A DNA stretch of 64,000 nucleotides from Armatimonas rosea (GTDB lineage Bacteria > Armatimonadota > Armatimonadia > Armatimonadales > Armatimonadaceae). How positions within the stretch are numbered: position 1 is the stretch's first letter; each line of letters starts with the position of its first letter. The stretch spans positions 992,001 to 1,056,000 of the forward strand of contig NZ_JACHGW010000001.1 in NCBI RefSeq assembly GCF_014202505.1, read 5' to 3'. The notes beneath the pieces are model-generated. The model was not told the DNA's origin. It did not search any database and worked only from the letters and a program-made list of their open reading frames with translations. Position numbers and translations under genes: made by a program. Positions 57,570 to 64,000 of the stretch are shown here, one piece after another.

Positions 57570-59540
57570 ATGGACAACGATCTTTTCGACCTCTCTACTA
57601 CCGACCCAGACCCGCGCGCACTGCTGCGCTTGATGTTCCTCTCCCGCGAGGGAGACCGCCGCGAGGGGATTCTCCTGCGGCAAGGCAAGGGCTGGTTTCA
57701 GGTCTCGGGAACGGGGCACGAGACCCTGGGCGTCCTTGCCTGGGGACTGCGGCCCGATGACTACCTCTTTCCCTACTACCGGGATCGTGCGGTTGCCCTC
57801 GGGCGAGGCGTGACCACGGCGGAGCTGGCGAGCGCCTATCTGGCCAAGGCGGGCAGTAGCAGTGGCGGGCGGCAGATGCCCGGCCACTACTCCAGCCGTC
57901 GCCTCAATATCTTCTCGGTCGCGACCCCCACGGCGGCGCAGTGCCTCCCCGCGGCGGGCGCGGCCTGGGGCTTCAAGCTCGCCGGGACCGACCAAGTGGC
58001 GGTCGCGATGGTCGGGGATGCGGCCACACGGCAGGGGGAGTTCTACGAGGCCGTGGCCTTTGCCCTGCAAGAGAAGCTCCCCGCGGTCTTTGTGATCGAA
58101 GACAACCGCTACGGCATCAGCACACCCACCGATAAGTTCTTCCCCTACCGCATTGGAGCGCTGGGGGAGAAGGCGCTGGTGCGGGTCGATGCGCGCGATC
58201 CCTTTGTGCTGCTCGCGGCCTTTCGCGCCGCGGTGGCACGGGCGCGTGCGGGCGAGGGACCGACCGTGCTCTGGTGCGAGCTGGACCGGCTCTGCTCGCA
58301 CACCAGCAGCGACGACCAGCGGCTCTACCGGGACGCGGCGGACCTGGCGATCGATGCCGCGCGCGACCCGCTCGCGCTCCTGGCGCAGAAGCTGATCGCG
58401 GAGGGCGTGCTGACCCCGGCGGAGTGGGAGGCGGAGCAGGCGGCCTTGGTGCAGGAGGTCGATGCGGCCTACCGCGCCGCCGAGCTCGAGCCCGATCCGG
58501 TTCCCGAGCCCCTGACCCACCTCTTTGGGCCCGCCAGTGTGCCGGTCGCCTCACCGTACCGTCCCAGCGAGCCCACGACCATGGTGGCCGCCGTCAACGA
58601 GACCCTCAAGCAGGCCCTCCGTGAGAGCGAGAAAGTCCTGCTGTTTGGTGAGGATATCGAGGACCCCAAGGGCGGTGTCTTTGGGCTGACCAAGGGGCTG
58701 ACCACGGCTTTCCCCACGCAGGTCTTCAACGCCCCACTCGCCGAGGCGACTATCTTAGGGACCGCGGTCGGACTCGCGGCGACCGGCTTCAAGCCGCTCT
58801 TTGAGATCCAGTTCACCGACTTTCTCCCGCCCGCCTTCAACCAGCTCCTAACCAATGTCGCCAACCTGCGCTGGCGCACCTGTGGCGAGTGGAGCTGCCC
58901 GATGGTGATTCTCGCGCCCTACGGTGCCTACCTGCCGGGCGGGAGCATCTGGCACTCCGAGAGCAATGAGGGAATCTGGGCGCATGTTCATGGGCTCAAT
59001 GTGGTGGTTCCCAGCACGCCCGAGGACGCTGCCGGGCTGCTCTGGAGCGCGATCCATAGCAACGACCCGACTCTGTTTTTGCTTCCCAAGCATATCTTCC
59101 GTAAGCGGGCCCTGATCTCTGCTCAGGCCGAGCCCATCCCACTGGGGAAGGCTGTTGTCCGCAAGCCTGGCCGTGATATCACTCTCGTGACCTTTGGCAA
59201 CTGTATCGAAGTCGCCGAAGAGGCGATCGAGCAGAGCGGGCTCTCTGTGGAGCTGATCGACCTGCGCTCGGTGATGCCGCTGGACATGCAGACCATCGTC
59301 GCGTCGCTAGGACGAACCGGGCGTCTCGTGGTTGTCCACGAGGACGCCCGCACGACCGGGATCGGGCAGGCGATCATCACCGAGGTCACCGCCAACCCCG
59401 AGCACTTCCAGCTCCTCTACTCCGCCCCGCAGCTCGTGGCGCGCCTAGACACCTACATCGGCTACAACCCCGTGCTAGAGTACGCCGCACTCCCCAGCGT
59501 TGCGCAAGTAGTCGCCGCGCTCCAGCAAGTGATGGAGTAG
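57570..59540 (+). CDS. 2-oxoacid dehydrogenase E1, alpha and beta subunits fused
   Basis: 656 residues. Residues 1-310 are the alpha part: FQVSGTGHETLGVLAWGL, YYRDRAVALGRG, GRQMPGHYSSR, and the thiamine diphosphate motif GDAATRQGEFYEA...EDNRYG (about 148-178). Residues 333-656 are the beta part: TMVAAVNETLKQALRESEKV, VLLFGEDIEDPKGGVFGLTK, FNAPLAEATILGTAVGLAAT, HSESNEGIWAHVHGLNVVVP, LIDLRSVMPLDMQTI. It decarboxylates pyruvate or a branched-chain 2-oxoacid and feeds a lipoyl E2. No E2 or E3 gene is adjacent; SQ/HSSR-type loops fit the branched-chain/acetoin group. Confidence 0.93.
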   Translation: MDNDLFDLSTTDPDPRALLRLMFLSREGDRREGILLRQGKGWFQVSGTGHETLGVLAWGLRPDDYLFPYYRDRAVALGRGVTTAELASAYLAKAGSSSGGRQMPGHYSSRRLNIFSVATPTAAQCLPAAGAAWGFKLAGTDQVAVAMVGDAATRQGEFYEAVAFALQEKLPAVFVIEDNRYGISTPTDKFFPYRIGALGEKALVRVDARDPFVLLAAFRAAVARARAGEGPTVLWCELDRLCSHTSSDDQRLYRDAADLAIDAARDPLALLAQKLIAEGVLTPAEWEAEQAALVQEVDAAYRAAELEPDPVPEPLTHLFGPASVPVASPYRPSEPTTMVAAVNETLKQALRESEKVLLFGEDIEDPKGGVFGLTKGLTTAFPTQVFNAPLAEATILGTAVGLAATGFKPLFEIQFTDFLPPAFNQLLTNVANLRWRTCGEWSCPMVILAPYGAYLPGGSIWHSESNEGIWAHVHGLNVVVPSTPEDAAGLLWSAIHSNDPTLFLLPKHIFRKRALISAQAEPIPLGKAVVRKPGRDITLVTFGNCIEVAEEAIEQSGLSVELIDLRSVMPLDMQTIVASLGRTGRLVVVHEDARTTGIGQAIITEVTANPEHFQLLYSAPQLVARLDTYIGYNPVLEYAALPSVAQVVAALQQVME

Positions 59541-59698
59541 GGGAGAGCCATCTCCCTGCCGCTTAGACGGCTTCCCTCTTCCCCTTTTGCTCCTTCGTCG
59601 CGGGAAGAGGGACTGGCTGGAGTGCCCCTCTTCCCGGCGAGGGACGAGCCATTAGGGGAAGAGGGGAAGCGCTCTAAGGCGCGGGGAGATGGCTCCCC
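59541..59698. repeat. Long compound inverted repeat between convergent genes
   Basis: Three nested arm pairs: GGGAGAGCCATCTCCC with GGGGAGATGGCTCCCC (outer), GCTTCCCTCTTCCCC with GGGGAAGAGGGGAAGC, and CGGGAAGAGGG with CCCTCTTCCCG (inner). RNA from either strand folds into a ~155-nt hairpin, likely a bidirectional terminator or a MITE-like element. Confidence 0.8.
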
Positions 59699-59707
59699 AA
59701 TACCCCC

Positions 59708-60658
59708 TCACCCGGCGCGGACAAAGGGGTCGGTGTAGATCTCGGCGAGGGAGGCCCCCAGGAGAAAGGCCTTGCGCTGGGCACCCTTGACCATCTCGGG
59801 GTTGCCGCAGAGATAGACACGCCAGCCGCTCGTATCGGGGATGGCACCGAAGGCGGCGACATCGGCGCGGGGGCCGGTGGCGCTAGTGCAGAGGGTGTAG
59901 GTGAGGTTGGGGTGGGTGACGGTGAGCGCCGCTAGCTCGCCTTGGAGGTAGAGCCCGTCCGGGTGGCGGCTGCCGTGGAAGAGCTGGATCGGGCCGGTAT
60001 GGCCTTGTGCAAGGGCATCGCGGACGATTCCCAGGAGCGGGGCGAGGCCCGTGCCCGTGCCGATCAGCAGGAGAGGGCGCGTGGGATCGTCGGGGAGATA
60101 GAAGCAGCTTCCTTCAGGGCCGAAGAGATCGACCCATGCCCCAAGCTCCAGCGCCTCACAGAGCCAGCCGGATAGCTGCCCCTGAGGGAGGCGGCGGACG
60201 TGCAGCTCGATCGTGCCGTCACTCGTAGGCGGCGCGGCGAGGGAGTAGGAGCGGCGCAGGCCATCGGGGCGTCGGATGGTAATAAACTGGCCGGCCATAA
60301 AAGGAAAGGCTTCCTCGGCCTGAAGGCGCAGGCGGAAGATATCCGGCGCGAGCTGCTCGCGGGCGAGGAGCTGAGCCCGTGTGTGTCCAATTACCCCATC
60401 GCTGGGAAGCGCGACCGTCAGCTCGCTCTCGGGCTGGGCGATGCAGCTGAGAAAGTAGCCCTGGGCCCTCAGGGTATCTTTGAGGGCTTTCTGGGAGCTC
60501 GCGGGGGGCGTGCCCTGCGTGGCGCGCACGAGGCAGGAGCGGCAGACACCGCTACGGCAGGAGTGGGGGATCGCCCCTCCCTGCCGTAGTAGCGCCGTCA
60601 GCACCGTCTCACCGGGCTCCGTGGGGTAGGAGCGTCCTTCAAACGTGACGGTGGGCAT
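59708..60658 (-). CDS. 2Fe-2S/FAD/NAD(P)H oxidoreductase (ferredoxin reductase type)
   Basis: 316 residues. The N-terminal plant-type 2Fe-2S domain has C34-x4-C39-x2-C42 and C72 (GGAIPHSCRSGVCRSC, GYFLSCIAQPE). The FAD site is R136-S-Y-S (GLRRSYSLA) and the NAD(P)H loop is GTGTGLAP at 200-207, ending CGNPEMVKGAQRKAFLLG with the FNR-type CGxP. The order 2Fe-2S then FNR matches the reductases of phenol and methane monooxygenases. It starts 5 nt after the truncated haemoglobin stop, so the two are one operon, and the haemoglobin is the likely electron acceptor. Confidence 0.93.
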   Translation of the reverse strand: MPTVTFEGRSYPTEPGETVLTALLRQGGAIPHSCRSGVCRSCLVRATQGTPPASSQKALKDTLRAQGYFLSCIAQPESELTVALPSDGVIGHTRAQLLAREQLAPDIFRLRLQAEEAFPFMAGQFITIRRPDGLRRSYSLAAPPTSDGTIELHVRRLPQGQLSGWLCEALELGAWVDLFGPEGSCFYLPDDPTRPLLLIGTGTGLAPLLGIVRDALAQGHTGPIQLFHGSRHPDGLYLQGELAALTVTHPNLTYTLCTSATGPRADVAAFGAIPDTSGWRVYLCGNPEMVKGAQRKAFLLGASLAEIYTDPFVRAG

Positions 60659-60663
60659 GCTCG

Positions 60664-61029
60664 CTAGCGGTCCAGCACATCGTTGCGGGTGGTCTCGGCC
60701 AGCGCGGCGACCTCCGCGATATCGGAGTCGGGGATGCCTAGCTCCTTAAGCGTAGCCCCCAGGTCCTCGACCACGGCATCGAAGTGGGAGTCGTTGAGGC
60801 CGCGGGCGACAAGGTGCCGGTGGCCGTCGCGCATGTCTTTCCCCGTGTAGTGGTGCGGTCCCCCAAAGACCATCGTGAGGAACGCCTTCTGCTTGGCGGC
60901 CTGCCGCTCCATATCGACCCCCTCAAAAAAAGCGCTGATCCTATCGTCTGCCAGGACCCTCCGGTAGAACTTATCCACCGCCAGATCCACGGCGGCCTCT
61001 CCGCCAAGACGCTCATAGAGAGTGCTCAT
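60664..61029 (-). CDS. Group I truncated haemoglobin
   Basis: 121 residues, the TrHb1 length. MSTLYERLGGEAAVDLAVDK, the B9-B10 pair F21-Y22 (distal Tyr), KQKAFLTMVFGGPHHYTGKD, then the proximal F8 His70 in DMRDGHRHLVARGLND. Distal Tyr and Gln residues fit an O2-binding globin able to oxidise nitric oxide to nitrate. AAAGGT lies 8 nt before the ATG, and an 18-bp palindrome lies upstream. Paired with a reductase gene, it may act like a split flavohaemoglobin. Confidence 0.94.
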   Translation of the reverse strand: MSTLYERLGGEAAVDLAVDKFYRRVLADDRISAFFEGVDMERQAAKQKAFLTMVFGGPHHYTGKDMRDGHRHLVARGLNDSHFDAVVEDLGATLKELGIPDSDIAEVAALAETTRNDVLDR

Positions 61030-61046
61030 GATTGCTTACCTTTCGT

Positions 61047-61064
61047 GTCCAAGTAAATTTGGAC
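61047..61064 (-). promoter_or_regulatory. Palindromic operator candidate upstream of the globin operon
   Basis: GTCCAAgTAAAtTTGGAC is an inverted repeat with 6-bp perfect arms, 18 nt before the globin ATG. An A/T-rich TTGCAATAAT just upstream on the minus strand could hold the promoter, so a bound repressor (Rrf2/NsrR-like would fit) would block transcription. Confidence 0.5.
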
Positions 61065-61153
61065 TTACATGTCCGATTATTGCAAATCCCTCTCCCCGAG
61101 ACCTCCCCTAAATGGCGTATTGAGGGGGAGCACGAAAATGGCGCTTCATCGCG

Positions 61154-61159
61154 TATAAT
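61154..61159 (+). promoter_or_regulatory. -10 box TATAAT, 8 nt before ATG 61168
   Basis: Perfect consensus with no Shine-Dalgarno sequence; predicts a leaderless transcript. Confidence 0.6.
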
Positions 61160-61167
61160 GCTTGATC

Positions 61168-62937
61168 ATGGCAATTGTGCAGAGTATTGTCGCCACGGAC
61201 TGTGGCTCGACCACCACCAAGGCGATCTTAATTGAGCGTCAGCCCGATGGCGTCTACCGGCTTGTGGCGCGCGGTGAGGCACCCACAACCGTCGAGGCCC
61301 CGTTTGATGATGTGACGGTTGGAGTGGCCAATGCTGTCCGTGAGCTGGAGGAGCTGACGAGCAAGAGCTTCCTCGATGCCAACGGCCGCCCGACCACCTC
61401 GGAGACCCATCTCTATCTCTCGACCTCGTCGGCGGGGGGCGGCCTGCAGATGACGGTCGCGGGGGTGGTCAAGGAGATGTCGGCGGAGTCGGCGGAGCGT
61501 GCGGCGCTGGGAGCCGGTGCGATTATCATGGACACCCTCGCGGTCAACGATGGCCGCAAGGACTACGAGAAAGTGGAGCGCATCCGCAGCCTGCGCCCAG
61601 ACATGATCCTGATGAGCGGGGGCACCGACGATGGCAATGTGGTGCCGCAGGTGCAGGAGATCGCGGAGATTCTGCGCTCTGCCGACCCCAAGCCGCGCCT
61701 GGGAATTGGGCTGAAGCTGCCCGTGATCTTTGCCGGAAGCAAGCTCATGCGCGAGGCGGTCACCGAGACCCTGGGCGATACGGTCGATCTGCGCATTGTC
61801 GATAACCTGCGCCCCAGCCTCGCGCAAGAGAACCTGCCGCCCGCCCGTGAGGAGATCCATGAGCTCTTCTTGGAGCACGTCATGCAGCAGGCGCCCGGCT
61901 ACTCCAAGCTCAAGACCTGGACCAGCTCGGACATCATGAGCACCCCGCTGGCCGTGGGCAAGATCATGGAGACCATCGCCCGCGAGCGCAGCATCAATGT
62001 CCTCGGGGTCGATATCGGCGGGGCCACCACCGATGTCTTCTCGGTCTTTAAGGGGATCTACAACCGCACGGTCTCGGCCAACCTGGGGATGAGCTACTCG
62101 ATCTGTAATGTCCTCACCGAGGCGGGGCTGGAGAACATCAAGCGCTGGCTGCCCTTCGACCTGGGCGACTCCTACATCCGCAACCAGCTGCGCAATAAGA
62201 TGATCCGCCCGACCACGATCCCCCAGGACCTCAAGGACCTCCAGATCGAGCAGGCCGCCGCCCGCGAGGCGCTGCGCCTGGCCTTCGAGCACCACAAGAG
62301 CCTGGCCCGCGAGATGGTCGGAGTCCAGCAGAGCCGCGATATCGGCGAGATCTTTGAGCAGGCCGCGGGTGGAAAGACCCTCGTGGACATGTTCTCGCTG
62401 GACATGATTATCGGCTCGGGCGGGGTGCTGGCCCACGCGCCGGAGTTTGCCCAGACCTGTATCATGATGATGGACGCCTACGCGCCCGAGGGCCTGACCA
62501 CTCTGGCCAAGGACTCGATCTTCATGATGCCCCAGCTCGGGGTGCTCTCCGTGCTCCTCCCCGAGGCCGCGACCCAGGTCTTTGAGAAGGACTGTCTGAT
62601 CCGCCTGGCCGACTGTATCGCGCCGGTGGGAACGGCCAAAGACGGCGAAGCCTGCTGTACGTTTGTGATCAATGGCACCACCCACGATGTCAAGTTCGGC
62701 CAGCTCGTGCTCCTGCCGCTGGAGCAAGGTGCCACCGCGACCGTCGAGTGCCGCCCCGCCAAGAACTTCGATCTAGGCCAAGGCAAGGGCAAGAGTGTCA
62801 CGTTTAATGTCCAAGGCGGCGAGGTTGGTCTGATCCTCGACTGCCGTGGTCGTCCGATCGCCATCCCGGACCAAGACGCCGCCCGCGCCGCCAAGATGCG
62901 CGAGTGGCTCAAGGCGCTGAAGCTACGCAGCGAGTAG
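61168..62937 (+). CDS. GlmL/MutL-like ASKHA ATPase (glutamate mutase accessory family)
   Basis: 589 residues from ATG 61168; TTG 61162 lies too near the -10 box. Phosphate loops of the actin/Hsp70 fold: ATDCGSTTTKAILIE at 9-23 and VLGVDIGGATTDVFSVF near 278; STSSAGGGLQMTVAGVV, LMSGGTDDGN and DMIIGSGGVLAH are typical of GlmL. Family members reactivate or chaperone B12-dependent mutases, exchanging damaged cofactor. No GlmE/GlmS genes are near. The start has a perfect TATAAT box. Confidence 0.88.
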   Translation: MAIVQSIVATDCGSTTTKAILIERQPDGVYRLVARGEAPTTVEAPFDDVTVGVANAVRELEELTSKSFLDANGRPTTSETHLYLSTSSAGGGLQMTVAGVVKEMSAESAERAALGAGAIIMDTLAVNDGRKDYEKVERIRSLRPDMILMSGGTDDGNVVPQVQEIAEILRSADPKPRLGIGLKLPVIFAGSKLMREAVTETLGDTVDLRIVDNLRPSLAQENLPPAREEIHELFLEHVMQQAPGYSKLKTWTSSDIMSTPLAVGKIMETIARERSINVLGVDIGGATTDVFSVFKGIYNRTVSANLGMSYSICNVLTEAGLENIKRWLPFDLGDSYIRNQLRNKMIRPTTIPQDLKDLQIEQAAAREALRLAFEHHKSLAREMVGVQQSRDIGEIFEQAAGGKTLVDMFSLDMIIGSGGVLAHAPEFAQTCIMMMDAYAPEGLTTLAKDSIFMMPQLGVLSVLLPEAATQVFEKDCLIRLADCIAPVGTAKDGEACCTFVINGTTHDVKFGQLVLLPLEQGATATVECRPAKNFDLGQGKGKSVTFNVQGGEVGLILDCRGRPIAIPDQDAARAAKMREWLKALKLRSE

Positions 62938-62950
62938 GCATCGCCGGGGT

Positions 62951-63084
62951 GTGCCGGGGATTGAAAATCCCCGGCAAGCGTTTTTAGGGAGCGTCCCGAG
63001 GACGCGTCGAGCCGGTTGGTTCCCGCGTCCCCGGGACGCTCTTTGCCTTGTGCCGGGGATTTCAACCCCTGGCACACCCCGGCG
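62951..63084. repeat. Two family B repeats in head-to-head orientation
   Basis: 62951-63005 carries GCCGGGGATT...AATCCCCGGC and GGGAGCGTCCCGAGGACGC; 63025-63084 carries the inverted counterparts GCGTCCCCGGGACGCTC and TGCCGGGGATTTCAACCCCT. Together they form a ~130-bp imperfect palindrome. The single copy at 22886-22942 shows the unit boundaries. Confidence 0.8.
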
Positions 63085-63118
63085 CAACCCAAGCAGGGGC
63101 TGGTGAGTCAAAAGCGAC

Positions 63119-63574
63119 ATGGAACACATCACTTGTCCGAGCTGTGGGGCGAAGAACCTCAAGACCGATCTTCAGTGTCTGAGTTGTGGCACGTCGCTCA
63201 TCACCCGCCCCGCCCCGAGTCGCCCTGTGGAGCCTGCGCCGCTCTCAGAGCAGGCGCAGGCCGAGCTCGCGTTCTGGGAGAGTCCCACGGGCCAGCGGCG
63301 GATCGCGCTGCTCTCGGGGAGCGTCATGCTGGTCTGCCTCTGGGTGATCCTGCGCGGTGTCTTTGGCGTGATGCTCGTCCCCTTGCTGATCGCTGCCGGC
63401 ATCTGGGAGCTCTGCGCCTGGAGCCGGGAGCGCGAGCAGAACAAGCGCTTTGAGCAGGCCCGGGATAAAGAGACCCTCCAGGCCGAGCTCGCTCGCCACG
63501 ACCGTCCCGACCGCTTTGTCCAGACCAAGAGCGGTCCGGTCAAGGTCCGTGGCTTCGACTCCCGGCTGGACTAG
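63119..63574 (+). CDS. Zinc-ribbon membrane protein, unknown function
   Basis: 151 residues. A rubredoxin-like zinc ribbon starts the protein: ITCPSCGAKNLKTDLQCLSC, with two CxxC pairs at residues 6-9 and 20-23. Two hydrophobic segments follow (IALLSGSVMLVCLWVILRGV, FGVMLVPLLIAAGIWELC), then a charged helical tail (SREREQNKRFEQARDKETLQ). The zinc ribbon should be cytosolic. Its stop overlaps the convergent gene at 63571. Confidence 0.75.
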   Translation: MEHITCPSCGAKNLKTDLQCLSCGTSLITRPAPSRPVEPAPLSEQAQAELAFWESPTGQRRIALLSGSVMLVCLWVILRGVFGVMLVPLLIAAGIWELCAWSREREQNKRFEQARDKETLQAELARHDRPDRFVQTKSGPVKVRGFDSRLD

Positions 63575-63990
63575 CTCTTAGTCAGTGTTGCTGCCTTGCG
63601 CCGACGTTTTTCCACGACAGCAGGCACCGCACACTGTTGTGCTTCCCAAGCACTCATACCCTCGGTGCCGCTGCAGATTGTCGGTAAGAACAGCTGCGTG
63701 CAGTCATCGACCTGAGCAATGGTGGCGATGTAGGCGGCTGCGATCTGAAAGGTGCCTTGAAACAGGGGAGCGCAGGGGCGTGTGGTGGCACGTATGGGCT
63801 TCCCTTCCACCAGCCAGAAGACATCCTCAAGGGGAAGAAAGCGTGCGGTGTAGTTGCCACTCAGGAGTGCCTCGTAGTGCTTGCGTGAGAGACGGCCATA
63901 CCGGCACATCCCTCCCGCCTCAACATAGACCCAGATGGACTCGGCAACGGACTCAGAGGGATGGGGAAGGTTCATGCCCATAAACTCCAC
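63571..63990 (-). CDS. Hypothetical protein near the window end
   Basis: 139 residues from GTG 63990, with AAGGAG at the window edge about 4 nt upstream; ATG 63981 and 63975 are alternatives, and the frame stays open to the edge, so a longer protein cannot be excluded. Readable parts are ESIWVYVEAGGMCRYGRLSR, KHYEALLSGNYTARFLPLED and VFWLVEGKPIRA; a Lys/Arg-rich end follows. No family recognised. Confidence 0.6.
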   Translation of the reverse strand: MEFMGMNLPHPSESVAESIWVYVEAGGMCRYGRLSRKHYEALLSGNYTARFLPLEDVFWLVEGKPIRATTRPCAPLFQGTFQIAAAYIATIAQVDDCTQLFLPTICSGTEGMSAWEAQQCAVPAVVEKRRRKAATLTKS

Positions 63991-64000
63991 ACCGCTCCTT

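Noticed and set aside
61228-62727. Minus-strand open frame of 499 codons.
   Set aside because: Antisense shadow of the GlmL-like gene.
62951-63084. Possible CRISPR array (repeated GGGGATT...AATCCCC blocks).
   Set aside because: Only two inverted units, no regularly spaced direct repeats or unique spacers, and no cas genes.
1-64000. Prophage, insertion sequence or integrated island.
   Set aside because: No transposase, integrase, phage structural gene or tRNA attachment site is visible; only non-coding palindromic repeats suggest mobility.

Overview
The window is a G+C-rich bacterial chromosome segment with dense genes on both strands and no rRNA, tRNA, transposase or phage gene that I can see. 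Gene content points to a diderm related to Armatimonadota, with Planctomycetota less likely. The pointers are a planctomycete-type DUF1501/DUF1549-DUF1553/cytochrome-WD40 cluster, beta-barrel-like secreted proteins, a CHRD protein with a PEP-CTERM-like tail, a fused alpha-beta 2-oxoacid dehydrogenase E1, a YqeG-type HAD phosphatase, and many promoter -10 boxes only 5-10 nt before start codons. The phylum is an inference; a RecA or AlaS tree would settle it.

Layout. 1-5.1 kb: a truncated secreted protein with a lysozyme-like motif, a lipoprotein, then a minus-strand operon of a proteasome-like Ntn hydrolase, a clan GH-A glycosidase and a CapA-like metallophosphatase, plus a DUF2071 protein. 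5.1-12.6 kb: a SHOCT protein, then a minus-strand envelope/polysaccharide block (FlaA1/WbpM-like dehydratase, Wzi-like protein, lipase-like hydrolase) beside a PAS-GGDEF-EAL protein. 12.6-24.7 kb: small secreted proteins including a CxxCH haem-motif protein, a thioredoxin-like protein, a DUF3445 haem demethylase-like protein, a GH43-glutaminase fusion, GrpB-like, CinA, Uma2, ThpR and RecA. 24.7-34.1 kb: a sugar nucleotidyltransferase, an SDR, nusB-folD-ispA, ruvX-mltG-yqeG-GNAT, rpiA and a class II aldolase. 34.1-41.9 kb: a small barrel-like protein, then TetR-TolC-membrane fusion protein-RND pump with a palindromic operator. 42-52 kb: a propeller protein, an alpha/beta hydrolase, two small paralogous membrane proteins and the DUF1501/PSCyt cluster. 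52-64 kb: a double GNAT, alaS, a membrane protein, the fused E1, a truncated haemoglobin plus ferredoxin-type reductase operon, a GlmL/MutL-like ATPase and two small proteins.

Three themes run through the window. First, about eighteen genes have a recognisable -10 box so close to the start codon that the mRNA should be leaderless, while most secreted-protein genes and recA have Shine-Dalgarno leaders. Second, several families of palindromic repeats occupy the intergenic gaps and also intrude into coding sequence, giving linkers and C-terminal tails (Wzi-like, WD40-cytochrome, double GNAT, LysM, a HEAT-like protein). Third, several genes depart from their families: a Ser in place of the usual N-terminal Thr in the Ntn hydrolase, a Gly in place of the SDR catalytic Ser, two extra membrane helices in the RND pump, and a GH43-glutaminase fusion.
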